Shown here in pieces: positions 8,136 through 16,404 of a DNA stretch of 64,000 bases. Source of the stretch: JAFDZV01 sp048594725 (GTDB taxonomy: Bacteria > Bacteroidota > Ignavibacteria > OLB7); assembly GCA_048594725.1 (NCBI GenBank), contig JBMDXA010000018.1:1-64000 (forward strand). Reading direction: 5' to 3'. Under the pieces are notes generated by a model. The model saw only the letters and a list, made by a program, of their open reading frames with translations. It was not told where the DNA came from and did not search any database. The stretch's first letter is position 1. Every line of letters begins with the position of its first letter. A program made the translations under genes and the position numbers.

Positions 8136-8732
8136 ATGAGTCGTATCATTGCATTCCTGCTCGTTCTTGTGGGCACCTGGCTGCCTCTCGGGGCACAGCA
8201 GAAGGACAACCTGGAGCGCCTGCGCGAATGCGCCGCCGCAATCGCCGATTCCGCGCTGGCGCATTATGCCGCCGGCGATACCATCTCCCTGGAACTGGCC
8301 CCGCATCCGGCATCGTGGCTCCTGGAAAGCACCCTGCTGGGCGCCGCACGCCAACGGGGAATCGGCGTCGTCTCCTCGGCGTCCCCCTCCGGCGGAAGGC
8401 TTGTGATGGCGATCACCTCCATCGGTGTGGCATACGGGCAGACCGATGACGACGACCTACTGACGCGGGAGTGCGGGATCGGTGCCGATGCATCGTTCAC
8501 CGAACGCGGGGGGGCCGGACGCCGCATGGGAGGGTCGTTTTCGGCCATTCTGGGGGACACGGTGGAAGCCGATGAAACGTCCCTGCTGGAAGCCTCCGGA
8601 TACGATTTCACGCGGGGCGCACTCCCGTCAACCGCCAGCAGCGGGTTCTGGAAAACCATCGTGGAGCCCGCCGTTGTGCTGGGCGCGTCGGTGGTGATAA
8701 CAATTCTTCTCTTTACGGTGCGAAGCCAGTAG
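8136..8732 (+). CDS. Hypothetical exported protein with C-terminal membrane anchor
   Basis: The 198-residue version is preferred over a longer upstream start because ATG 8136 follows a GGGAGAGG ribosome-binding site and begins with a signal peptide (SRIIAFLLVLVGTWLPLGAQ). The mature part is acidic with no motif I recognise. Residues about 172-193 form a hydrophobic segment (VEPAVVLGASVVITILLF), suggesting anchoring by the C terminus. It lies 108 bases upstream of bamD on the same strand and may share its operon. A role in envelope biology is inferred from this context only. Confidence 0.65.
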   Translation: MSRIIAFLLVLVGTWLPLGAQQKDNLERLRECAAAIADSALAHYAAGDTISLELAPHPASWLLESTLLGAARQRGIGVVSSASPSGGRLVMAITSIGVAYGQTDDDDLLTRECGIGADASFTERGGAGRRMGGSFSAILGDTVEADETSLLEASGYDFTRGALPSTASSGFWKTIVEPAVVLGASVVITILLFTVRSQ

Positions 8733-8840
8733 CTATTATCCCCCTTCCCGGAAGCCGGTTTCGCGTTACTACCGGACGTATCGGTCGTCATCAGCATATC
8801 TCTATGCCCGCGTGGTGCGACGACAAACAACTATCTTCTC

Positions 8841-9605
8841 ATGCTCAGATCACTGTTCGTTCGCGGTCTTGCTCTCGTTCTCCTCTCTCCCCTGTTCCTG
8901 CTGGCCGCCTGCGGGGACTCCGCGCAGACACTCCGCACGATGACCACCGAGGAGCGGTTCCGCCGGGGAATGGAGGCGCTCGAAGATGAGGATTATCTGG
9001 AGGCGCAGGAAGCCTTCAACACGATCATCCTTCAGGACCCCGCCAGCGATTATGCCGATGACGCCCAGTTCTATCTGGGAGAGACCTATTTCCGCGACGG
9101 CGATTTCAAGCTCGCCGCGTTCAACTACAACCGGCTCCGCACCTCGTTCCCGAACAGCCCCTTCTACAAGGACGCGTTCTTCCGCTCCGGCGAGGCCTAC
9201 TACTTCAGCTCCCTCAGCTACGACCGCGACCAGCGGGAGACGAAGTTCGCCATCGATGTCTTCCGGGCGTTCGGCACCTACTACGCGGCCGACTCCCTGG
9301 CAATCCTGGCGCGCCAGCGTATCGGCGAGCTGCAGAACAAGCTGGCCGAAAAGGACTACCGTACCGCAGAACTCTACCGGAAGATGGAGGAATACCGCGC
9401 CGCGCTGGTCTACTTCGAGAAGGTGATCGAGAACTTCCCCGGCACCGAGTTCTACCAGCTTGCGACGATCGGAAGGATCAAGGCGCTGCAGGAGCTCGAC
9501 CGGAAGAACGAGGCGCTGGATGTGGCCCGCAAATTCATCGACGAAAACCCCGGCAGCCAGGTGATAGGCCAGGTTCGCCAGTTACAACAGGAACTCGCCC
9601 GCTAA
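8841..9605 (+). CDS. bamD: Outer-membrane assembly lipoprotein BamD
   Basis: A 254-residue lipoprotein. The signal peptide ends in the lipobox LAAC with C24. The mature part is a series of TPR-like helix pairs (for example FRRGMEALEDEDYLEAQEAF and DAQFYLGETYFRDGDFKLAAF) typical of BamD/YfiO. Family role: it sits on the inner face of the outer membrane and works with BamA to insert beta-barrel proteins. Its stop codon overlaps the start of the thioesterase gene by one base (TAATG), so the two are translationally coupled and begin a rightward operon that probably runs to 12630. Confidence 0.9.
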   Translation: MLRSLFVRGLALVLLSPLFLLAACGDSAQTLRTMTTEERFRRGMEALEDEDYLEAQEAFNTIILQDPASDYADDAQFYLGETYFRDGDFKLAAFNYNRLRTSFPNSPFYKDAFFRSGEAYYFSSLSYDRDQRETKFAIDVFRAFGTYYAADSLAILARQRIGELQNKLAEKDYRTAELYRKMEEYRAALVYFEKVIENFPGTEFYQLATIGRIKALQELDRKNEALDVARKFIDENPGSQVIGQVRQLQQELAR

Positions 9606-10099
9606 TGGATCAGAACCCACGCCCCGTCAGGGAATCACAGGTTGTGATGACCGAACTCGTTCTCCCCAACGATACCAACCAGCTCGGCAACCTCCTCGGA
9701 GGCCGCCTGATGCACTGGATCGATATCGCCGCGGCCCTGGCGGCGATGCGGCACTCGCACCGGGTGTGCGTTACCGCCTCGGTGGACGGGATGAGCTTCC
9801 ACGCCCCGGTGAAGCAGGGAGAGGTGGTGATCCTGAAGGCATCGGTCAACCGCGTGTTCAACACGTCCATGGAAGTGGGCGTGCGCGTGGATGTGGAGGA
9901 TCCCCGCAATGGAACTTGTTTCCATGCGAACACCGCCTATCTTACCTTTGTCGGCCTTGATGAGAACGGCAAACCGCTGCCGGCCCCCCCGGTGCTGCCG
10001 GAATCCGAGGATGAGATCCGCCGCTACGCCGCCGCCGCCATCCGCCGCGCCGGACGTCTGGACAACAGGACCAGGATCGAGGCTCTCGGCCAGCACTGA
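9605..10099 (+). CDS. Acyl-CoA thioesterase, hotdog fold (YciA-like)
   Basis: A 164-residue hotdog-fold enzyme predicted to hydrolyse acyl-CoA thioesters in the cytoplasm. The recognisable core is the N/D-T-N-x-L-G-N-L-L-G-G-R-L-M-H-W-I-D segment (residues 24-42), whose aspartate is the usual catalytic residue, followed by the central strand VDGMSFHAPVKQGEVV. The C-terminal tail (Pro-rich, then a basic helix) is common in this subgroup. The start overlaps the bamD stop by one base. Chain-length preference cannot be read from the sequence. Confidence 0.88.
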   Translation: MDQNPRPVRESQVVMTELVLPNDTNQLGNLLGGRLMHWIDIAAALAAMRHSHRVCVTASVDGMSFHAPVKQGEVVILKASVNRVFNTSMEVGVRVDVEDPRNGTCFHANTAYLTFVGLDENGKPLPAPPVLPESEDEIRRYAAAAIRRAGRLDNRTRIEALGQH

Positions 10100-10186
10100 G
10101 GCCGGCGGACGCCATTGCGGCCATCGCCGTTGCGGACGCCGCCGCTGCCGGATGCCAAACGACTCCCCAACATCATCTCCCGGATT

Positions 10187-11887
10187 ATGATCGCACGGTC
10201 TACCCGTCTGCTCTTCATGCTTCTGTTCCTTGCCGCGGTCCTGCCGGCCACGGCACAGGTGGACCACGATCACGACCACCATGAGGAGACCGGGCAGGAG
10301 CGCCGCGCGCAGTGCGGCACCATGATCTGGATGCAGTACCAGAACGGCGGCGGCAGAGATCCGAAGCTGAACCGCCTGCTCTCCTCCATCCGCTGCAACG
10401 GCGCCCGCCCGATCAAGGGGAACAGCATCCTCACCGATCAGCTTCACTTCCGGATTCACTACGATACCTTCGGCGAGGATTCGGTATCGGTGACCGATCG
10501 CAACAACAACTCCATCCCCGATTACATCGACTCGGTGGCCTACTACCTGGAGGATGCGTGGACCAGAGAGACCGGTGAATACGGCTTTGCCCCCCCCCCT
10601 CCCGATAACCGGGGTCCGGGGCCGGAGATCGACGTGTTCGTCTGCAATCTGGCCGGCGAGGTCTATGGGTTCGCACAGCCGGAGACCGATCTGCCCACCG
10701 GACCGAACACGGTGAGCGGCTATCTGGTGATCGATAACGATTACCGCGAGCCGTATTTCACGCAGGGGATCAAGGGGCTGCGCGTAACGCTGGCCCACGA
10801 GTTCCATCATATCATCCAGTTCAGCCGCTATCGCTTCGATTTCTCCCAGTCGTCGTTCTATGAGGCCACGGCCGTCTGGTTCGAGCGGGAACTTCACCCC
10901 GACGTCAAGGACTACAGCCAGTACACCGACGAGTTTCTGCGGATTCCGCAGGAGTTCGGGCTTTCCACCCATAGAACCTATCAGCAGGGGGATGTCACCG
11001 GATATGCCCACATCCTCTATCTCACCTATCTGACAACCCGGCTGAACGACAAGCAGGTGGTGCGCAAGGCATGGGATCAGTTCCGGACCCAGGAGAACGT
11101 CTTCACCGCCATCGATCTGGCGCTGCGGGAATACGGGCTGAACCTGGAGAACAGCTTCTGCGAGTTCGCCGAATGGTCCTACTATACGGGGGTGCGGGCG
11201 CAGGGAAGCAAATATTTTCTCGATGCCTCCAGTCTCCCAACCATGGGCTCGGCCTCCAGCAAGCCGTTCGATGGGGATGATCTGCTTCTGGTGCAGGGGC
11301 GGCTCTACCCGCTCGGCTTCGGGCTGTACCGGTTCTGGGTGACCGGCACCGGAAGCGGGGCCCGCGATACGGTCGATTTCCTGGTGACCAATGCCCGCAC
11401 CGATTTCGGCAAGGGGGGCGCCGGCATCGCCAAGGATCTGTTCACCCTGGAACTGAGCCGCACCGAACGGAGCGGCTTCCGTCCGCTGCGATTGAAGGAT
11501 ACCACCGAGACGATCTTTTTCCGGCTGAACGCTCCAAGCCCGCAATTCTGCGTAAACCCGATCATCGGAGGGACCGCCGCGGTGCTTCTTGCAACCACCG
11601 TGGCGCCGCAGCCCTTTATCAGCGACGGCGCGGCACAGCTTATCTTCGGCGTCAATCTGGCGAAGGAACAGGTGCGGAACGCGCGGCTGGTGATCTACAG
11701 CACCTCCATGGCCGCCGTTACCGAGATCAACCTCACGGAGCTGGAATCGCTCAACAACATCCTCGGCGTGATCTGGAACGGCACCGACTTCCGTGGCGAT
11801 CTGGTGCCGAGCGGCGTCTATCTCTACGAGTTCACGATCAACGATGGAACGCCGAGCTTCGGTAAAATCGCCGTGATCCGGAAATGA
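10187..11887 (+). CDS. Secreted zinc metalloprotease-like protein with T9SS-type tail
   Basis: A 566-residue exported protein. ATG 10187 is preferred because the following residues form a signal peptide (RLLFMLLFLAAVLPATAQ). A His/Asp-rich stretch (residues 27-33) comes next. The catalytic region has the zincin motif HEFHH at 204-208 and a downstream Glu-containing helix (FYEATAVWFE, 224-233), resembling the MXAN_6640 family of putative metalloproteases. A DRNNNSIPDYID loop near 104-115 could bind calcium. The last 80 residues form a beta-sandwich ending GKIAVIRK, like T9SS sorting domains. The stop overlaps the next gene (ATGA). Confidence 0.82.
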   Translation: MIARSTRLLFMLLFLAAVLPATAQVDHDHDHHEETGQERRAQCGTMIWMQYQNGGGRDPKLNRLLSSIRCNGARPIKGNSILTDQLHFRIHYDTFGEDSVSVTDRNNNSIPDYIDSVAYYLEDAWTRETGEYGFAPPPPDNRGPGPEIDVFVCNLAGEVYGFAQPETDLPTGPNTVSGYLVIDNDYREPYFTQGIKGLRVTLAHEFHHIIQFSRYRFDFSQSSFYEATAVWFERELHPDVKDYSQYTDEFLRIPQEFGLSTHRTYQQGDVTGYAHILYLTYLTTRLNDKQVVRKAWDQFRTQENVFTAIDLALREYGLNLENSFCEFAEWSYYTGVRAQGSKYFLDASSLPTMGSASSKPFDGDDLLLVQGRLYPLGFGLYRFWVTGTGSGARDTVDFLVTNARTDFGKGGAGIAKDLFTLELSRTERSGFRPLRLKDTTETIFFRLNAPSPQFCVNPIIGGTAAVLLATTVAPQPFISDGAAQLIFGVNLAKEQVRNARLVIYSTSMAAVTEINLTELESLNNILGVIWNGTDFRGDLVPSGVYLYEFTINDGTPSFGKIAVIRK

Positions 11888-12630
11888 TGGACGCAGCAGC
11901 GGACCGCAGCGGCCGGACCGATGGACTCCGGGAGAACCGGCCGGATGAGGGCCTCCCGGCTCTTCCCCCGTTCCCCCCGGCACTCCGGGAGCGGAACGTG
12001 GAACTGCGTGCCGAGCGTCTTACCAGGCGATTCGGCCTTCGCACCATCTTCTCCGATCTCTCCTTCACCCTGGGCTCCGGGGATATCCTCGCCATCACCG
12101 GGCGCAACGGCTCCGGCAAATCCACCCTTCTGAAGATCCTGGCAAACGCTGCGGAACACTCCTCCGGCTCGGTACGCTGGAGCCTGGAGGGGAACGCGCT
12201 GGACGCCGAACGCCTCCCCGCGCAACTCGGCTATGTGGCCCCCTACCTCCAGCTCTACGGCGAATTCGCCGCCTGGGAACATGTGGAGCTATTGCAGGAG
12301 ATGCGCGGCCTCTCGTTCGATCCCGAACGGGCCTCCCTCCTGTTCGAATTGTTCGGCCTGGGCTCGCGCCGCAACGAACCGATCGAGACCTACAGCTCCG
12401 GGATGATGCAGCGGGTGAAGTTCATCTGCGCGCTGATCCATCATCCCTCCCTTCTTTTTCTGGATGAGCCGATGAGCAATCTGGACGTGCAGGGAATAGC
12501 CACCATGCGCGCCCTGATCGGACACGAAAGCGCCGGCCGGATCACGATCATCGCCACCAACGAGGAGGAGGATGTGGAATTGTGCACGAAGATGCTGTCG
12601 GTGGAGAGAAAAGGGCGGATGACTTCGTAA
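11884..12630 (+). CDS. ABC transporter ATP-binding protein, CcmA-like
   Basis: A 248-residue nucleotide-binding subunit. Walker A is GRNGSGKST (residues 73-81) and Walker B is SLLFLDEP. The signature is the degenerate YSSGMMQR rather than LSGGQ, and the H-loop histidine appears replaced (ITIIATNEEED), both unusual for an efficient ATPase. A 35-residue disordered N-terminal extension precedes the domain. It overlaps the metalloprotease gene by four bases, so it is co-translated. No permease follows: the next gene is convergent. Its partner must be elsewhere, perhaps a CcmB-type membrane protein if it serves haem or cytochrome c maturation. Confidence 0.8.
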   Translation: MMDAAADRSGRTDGLRENRPDEGLPALPPFPPALRERNVELRAERLTRRFGLRTIFSDLSFTLGSGDILAITGRNGSGKSTLLKILANAAEHSSGSVRWSLEGNALDAERLPAQLGYVAPYLQLYGEFAAWEHVELLQEMRGLSFDPERASLLFELFGLGSRRNEPIETYSSGMMQRVKFICALIHHPSLLFLDEPMSNLDVQGIATMRALIGHESAGRITIIATNEEEDVELCTKMLSVERKGRMTS

Positions 12631-12710
12631 TACGAGCGTTCGTGGCCGTACGGCAATTACCCGATTACCGTACCATTCCCGCAGAACGGCGCCGTACCAC
12701 GAACTCTCCC

Positions 12711-12742
12711 CCCAATCGAAAATCGAAAATCGAAAATCCATC
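12711..12742. repeat. AATCGAAAATC intergenic repeat
   Basis: Three contiguous AATCGAAA units occupy the gap between two convergent genes and run up to the mlaD-like stop codon. It belongs to the dispersed family also seen near 13.7, 25.5, 27.9, 35.5, 37.6, 40.7 and 53.8 kb. Confidence 0.75.
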
Positions 12743-13694
12743 AATCTCCAAACCCGATATTGATGCGGGTTCGGATGCCGGAGCGTTCTATGTCCCTGAT
12801 GAGGAGCTGCACGGCATTGAGGGTGCTGTCGAGCTGGGAGGCGAACTGCTTGTCGTAGAGAAGTTTCGAGATGGCCCCGCCGCCGCTTCGTACATCGGTG
12901 GCGATGGAATCGAGCCCGGCCAGAAGATTATCGACGCGGTAGAGGGTGCTATCCACGTGAAGGATGGCCTGGCGCGCATCGGTTGCGGCCCCTTCGGCGG
13001 TCACCAGCATGCGGTCCACACTCGGGCGGGTGCGATTGACCAGTTCGCGCAGATCGGCTGTTGCGCGGTCGATGTTGGTTACGGTGCGCTCTATCGCCTC
13101 GCGGTTCCCCACGGCGATCTCGCGGGCGGTCTGGCTGGTGGCCTCCAGATTGGAGAGAGTGTTTTTCAGGCCGCTCTGAAACTGCGGCGATCCCAGCATC
13201 CCATTGACGCTCTGCATGGTGGAATCGAGCCTCTGGAGCAGCACCTTCGCACGTCCGCCGATATCCCCGACATCGGCCAGAAGGGCGGAGATATCCCCCT
13301 GGACGGTTCCGGGAATCACCGCCCCGGCCGCAAGCGGCTCCGGCGAGGCACCGGAGGAGATCTCTATCTTCTTGCCGCCGGTCACCTCCAGCATCTGAAG
13401 GGTGGCGGCCGCATCGCGTTGCAGCGGCACCCCCGACTCCACCGTGGCCGTGATCCGCACCTCATCGGAACGCACATCGAGGCCGGTGACCGCCCCCTTG
13501 CGCACCCCCTTGACGGTGATGGGCGTGCCCACATCGACGCCGGAGGCATCATTGAAACTCATCTGAATGCTCCGCTCCGCCAGGCCGATGCCGAATCCCC
13601 CTCCCTTCCCCCAGACGATGCCACCGATCAGGATGACCAGTGCCAGCACTGCCACCACACCAACACGTATCTCTTGCGACCTGGATATTGCCAT
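12741..13694 (-). CDS. MlaD/MCE-domain lipid transport protein
   Basis: A 317-residue membrane-anchored periplasmic protein. One transmembrane helix (about residues 10-29, VGVVAVLALVILIGGIVWGK) is followed by an MCE domain (about 38-118) with the family pattern VDVGTPITVKGVRKGAVTGL. The rest is a long amphipathic helical region (about 130-300) like those that form tunnels in MlaD-type hexamers. Family role: phospholipid movement between inner and outer membranes, normally with MlaE permease and MlaF ATPase. Neither partner is adjacent on this strand. The oddly degenerate ABC ATPase that converges with it is not an obvious MlaF. Confidence 0.85.
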   Translation of the reverse strand: MAISRSQEIRVGVVAVLALVILIGGIVWGKGGGFGIGLAERSIQMSFNDASGVDVGTPITVKGVRKGAVTGLDVRSDEVRITATVESGVPLQRDAAATLQMLEVTGGKKIEISSGASPEPLAAGAVIPGTVQGDISALLADVGDIGGRAKVLLQRLDSTMQSVNGMLGSPQFQSGLKNTLSNLEATSQTAREIAVGNREAIERTVTNIDRATADLRELVNRTRPSVDRMLVTAEGAATDARQAILHVDSTLYRVDNLLAGLDSIATDVRSGGGAISKLLYDKQFASQLDSTLNAVQLLIRDIERSGIRTRINIGFGD

Positions 13695-14010
13695 TGAGAG
13701 AGGGAATTTTCGATGTACGATTTCGGATGTTCTATTGGCCGGGAGAGGGCTCAGGGGCCGGAAGAGAGGCCGGGGGTCGAAATTAGCGTGGGAAGGGTCC
13801 CTGCGCTACATTCTTTTTGCTACTATCGATCAACCGCTCGCAGCCGGCCACCGCCCGCAAGCATCTCCCGGCTCTGCTATTCCGGCAACTTCGTGCCAAC
13901 ACCTGCGGCCCCGTACTTCCGACGGCGGCCGGCGGCGGATGCAACGGCGCGTGGCACTCATCATCATCCTCGCAGAGCGGAGTACGGTTGACTTAACCTC
14001 TCCCCCATAA
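13695..14010. other. Intergenic, one short repeat only
   Basis: About 315 bases upstream of the mlaD-like gene and downstream of ssb. A single degraded unit of the ATTTTCGAT repeat family lies at 13706-13735. Otherwise nothing recognisable is present. The mlaD-like promoter should be here on the minus strand. Confidence 0.4.
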
Positions 14011-14013
14011 CAC

Positions 14014-14045
14014 AAGTAGCTCCGGAGGAATCCCCGGAGCTACTT
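14014..14045 (-). terminator. Stem-loop after ssb
   Basis: A perfect 12-bp stem (AAGTAGCTCCGG with its complement) and an 8-base loop lie 30 bases after the ssb stop. No long T run follows on the minus strand, so it may stabilise the 3' end as much as terminate. Confidence 0.5.
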
Positions 14046-14074
14046 CAAGTATCAGATGACGGAGCGATTCTCTC

Positions 14075-14560
14075 TTAGAACGGGAGATCGTCGTCCTTGA
14101 TATCATCCACGCCGACACCGGCGGGCGAGGACTGGGCGTAGGAGTTTGCGGGGGCCGATCCGGCGGAGCGGGACATCTGTCCTCCCCCCATCTGACCTCC
14201 CATCTGGTCCCCTTCGCCGCCACGGCCGCCATCCAGGAATGCGAAATCGCTGCCGTTGATCTCGGTGATATAGCGGGTCTGCCCCTCCTTATCCTCGTAC
14301 TTGCGGCTCTGGATACGCCCTTCCACATAGATCTGGCGGCCCTTCTTCATGTACTGGCTGATGATCTCGCCGGCCTTCCCCCAGAAGACAATATTATGCC
14401 ACTCCGAACGCTCTACTTGGTTACCGTCCCGGTCCTTGTAGCTTTCATCGGTCACCAACTTGAACGTGCAGACGGGCTGCCCGTTCTGGGTGTAGCGAAG
14501 TTCCGGGTCATTCGGCTGGATATGGCCGATCAACATGACTTTATTGAGGCCTCGTGCCAT
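14075..14560 (-). CDS. ssb: Single-stranded DNA-binding protein
   Basis: A 161-residue SSB. The OB fold (residues 1-110) begins MARGLNKVMLIGHI and includes the conserved W in SEWHNIVFWGKAGE. A Gly/Gln/Met-rich flexible linker (about 112-150) leads to the acidic tip DDIKDDDLPF, the docking site for DNA-repair partners. ATG 14560 is chosen over an upstream start because of a GGGAG ribosome-binding site and because family alignments begin here. Role: coats single-stranded DNA in replication, recombination and repair. Confidence 0.95.
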   Translation of the reverse strand: MARGLNKVMLIGHIQPNDPELRYTQNGQPVCTFKLVTDESYKDRDGNQVERSEWHNIVFWGKAGEIISQYMKKGRQIYVEGRIQSRKYEDKEGQTRYITEINGSDFAFLDGGRGGEGDQMGGQMGGGQMSRSAGSAPANSYAQSSPAGVGVDDIKDDDLPF

Positions 14561-15017
14561 GGGTCTACTCCCTCGTAGTAAAGAACTGAACTTGTGGCGT
14601 TTCAACCGAAGTTACAACGCCCGCGAATATAGCGTATAAGGCTCCGCTCGCCAATAGCAAAACCGGTTACAGTTTCGGTCCCGTAGAGACGTATGAGTGC
14701 CAGGGATATGGGGGAGGGTTTCAGGGAAAAACGAAAAAATTTGTTGTCTGCGACACAGTGTCGCAGTATTTTTCACCTTGATTCGGGGAGCATACCGGTC
14801 AGGGATCACCCTTCCACCCTCCGAGTTCAGATTCGGACCATCTCCTAACCAGAACCAGAGAGTTCTCGTTAGAGTATCTCAACCCTTCTCTACATCGAAT
14901 TCCAATCCGTTTTCAATAACGCTCACTGATTCCGGGCGCTGCGTTCCGTATCATCCCGGGAGTCATTCCCGAACGCAGTGAAGAGGAATCTATCTCTCAA
15001 TTGAAGGATCATTCCCT
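14561..15017. promoter_or_regulatory. Divergent region with a 19-bp perfect palindrome
   Basis: About 455 bases between ssb (leftward) and a membrane-protein gene (rightward). CTGCGACACAGTGTCGCAG at 14748-14766 is a perfect inverted repeat around one central base, flanked by A/T-rich runs, and looks more like an operator than a terminator because of its minimal loop. A second imperfect stem, CTGCGTTC..GAACGCAG at 14939-14981, lies in the probable leader of the rightward gene. Confidence 0.45.
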
Positions 15018-16190
15018 ATGAGCAACAATGGCGAGAAGTATAAAGGCAATCTCATGCAGGGGTTGCTCTTTTTACTTATCCTGGTAGCGGCCACCTATAG
15101 CTTTCAGACCTTTGTCATCAAGCCGGCATTCAAGTCCGCGATGATCGGTCTGTTCGCTCCCCCGAGCGCTCGTGCTCACAGTCACCAAGAAACCATCCAG
15201 GAAGAGGAATTCATCCTCGACATGAGCAACAAGGTGCAGACGGCCAATGCCGACGAGGGGTATGAGAAGGGCGCCGGCGAGTGGATCGTTGCCGCAGAGG
15301 GTCTTGGCGAGGCACCTATCCATATCCAGCCGTGGGTTACCTTCGGCATTTTCTCGGTGTTCTTCGGGTTCATTGTGGCTACGTTGGTTACCGCCATACT
15401 TCCCCGCCCGATCGGCTACATTGCCAACAAGATCGAACGCGAGATCGACTCGACGATCAACCGTATCGATGAGCAGACCGGTGACAAGATCTCGCGCGAG
15501 GAGATCGAGCGTATCACCGCCGCCAATTCCAAGGATGACCTGACGCCGATCGAAAAGCAGTTCGGCCCGGTGATCGTCAGCGAAATCGAGGACGTGCGCA
15601 ACGCCCGCCGCTGGAAGCGCAACCGCCTTCTGGTGTTCAAGGGGCTGCGCCTGTACATGACCCGCCACTTCTCCGAGAAGTATGCGAACAACGTGCAGGG
15701 CTTCGCCTACGGTGGCGCCGCTATCCTTATCGTGATCATCGGTATCCGCGGTCTGAAGTTCATTCCGCCGACCCAGCCGTCGATCCTTCTGGCAGCTATC
15801 ACGCTCGAGTTCTCGCTGCTTGTGCTCCTGGCCGTCACCCTCTTCTACACCGAAGAGGAACAGCGTATGGACAAGCTGATGCGCAACCTCGAGGAGAGCT
15901 CCGAAGGGCAGAAGTATGAACTCATCAACCTGGTTCGTACCTCCCAGCAGCAGCAGCGCGACCTGGCCTCGATGGTCGATTACATCCAGCGCCAGACCGA
16001 TAACCTCCAGCGCATGGCCGACGCCCTTACCGGCGCCAACCGCGAGTACATCATCCAGGTGGCCCAGCGCGCCGTGGCTGAGTACGTGACCGCGGAGACC
16101 AGCAAGGAGATCACCGAGAAGGTGATCCGCGAGAAGATCGACGCAGCTCTCGGCCAGATGTTCGGCAGCAACCGCCAGATCGAAGGCTAA
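15018..16190 (+). CDS. Uncharacterised multi-pass membrane protein with C-terminal coiled coil
   Basis: A 390-residue protein I cannot assign. Hydrophobic segments lie at about residues 13-30, 105-130, 230-248 and 258-278. A charged linker separates the first two, and a cytoplasmic-looking basic/acidic stretch (about 130-225) the middle two. Residues 285-390 are a long heptad-rich helical region (EEEQRMDKLMRNLEESSEG, then QQQQRDLASMVDYIQRQTD), likely a coiled coil. It is monocistronic: long leader upstream, strong terminator 25 bases downstream. Codon use looks like a well-expressed core gene. A scaffold or envelope-spanning role is possible but not shown. Confidence 0.75.
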   Translation: MSNNGEKYKGNLMQGLLFLLILVAATYSFQTFVIKPAFKSAMIGLFAPPSARAHSHQETIQEEEFILDMSNKVQTANADEGYEKGAGEWIVAAEGLGEAPIHIQPWVTFGIFSVFFGFIVATLVTAILPRPIGYIANKIEREIDSTINRIDEQTGDKISREEIERITAANSKDDLTPIEKQFGPVIVSEIEDVRNARRWKRNRLLVFKGLRLYMTRHFSEKYANNVQGFAYGGAAILIVIIGIRGLKFIPPTQPSILLAAITLEFSLLVLLAVTLFYTEEEQRMDKLMRNLEESSEGQKYELINLVRTSQQQQRDLASMVDYIQRQTDNLQRMADALTGANREYIIQVAQRAVAEYVTAETSKEITEKVIREKIDAALGQMFGSNRQIEG

Positions 16191-16214
16191 GAGCCCCGAA
16201 GACGAAACAACGAA

Positions 16215-16252
16215 GAGCATCCCCATGCAGGTGGGGATGCTCTTTCTTTTTT
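16215..16252 (+). terminator. Strong intrinsic terminator
   Basis: GAGCATCCCC, a short loop, the complementary GGGGATGCTC, then TTTCTTTTTT. It ends the transcript of the membrane-protein gene 25 bases upstream. Confidence 0.85.
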
Positions 16253-16261
16253 ATGGAAGGA

Positions 16262-16394
16262 TCGTTCTTAACAGAAAGGTCGGTGGTCGGTGCGCCGGCT
16301 TCGAGCGCCTCCGGCAGTTCGTGGTCGCCGGAGAATGAAATCGCCGGTGCCGCCGGGGCTTCCGGCGCAAGGACGACGGACTACCGGCGAGGGA
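16262..16394. repeat. Intergenic repeat of the ACGGACTAC/hairpin family
   Basis: The segment opens with a GGTCGGTGGTCGGT motif, holds GCCGGCTTCGAGCGCC and GCCGCCGGGGCTTCCGGCG hairpins, and closes with ACGACGGACTACCGG. Related arrangements occur near 25.6, 35.4, 40.6, 43.5 and 44.8 kb. Confidence 0.5.
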
Positions 16395-16404
16395 ATTCCC
16401 CCCA

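Noticed and set aside
9635..11983. 782-codon open frame antisense to the thioesterase and metalloprotease genes
   Set aside because: Shadow of GC-biased codons. The sense strand holds two genes with clear families, signal peptide and HEFHH motif. The antisense translation is His/Gln/Gly-rich with no family likeness.
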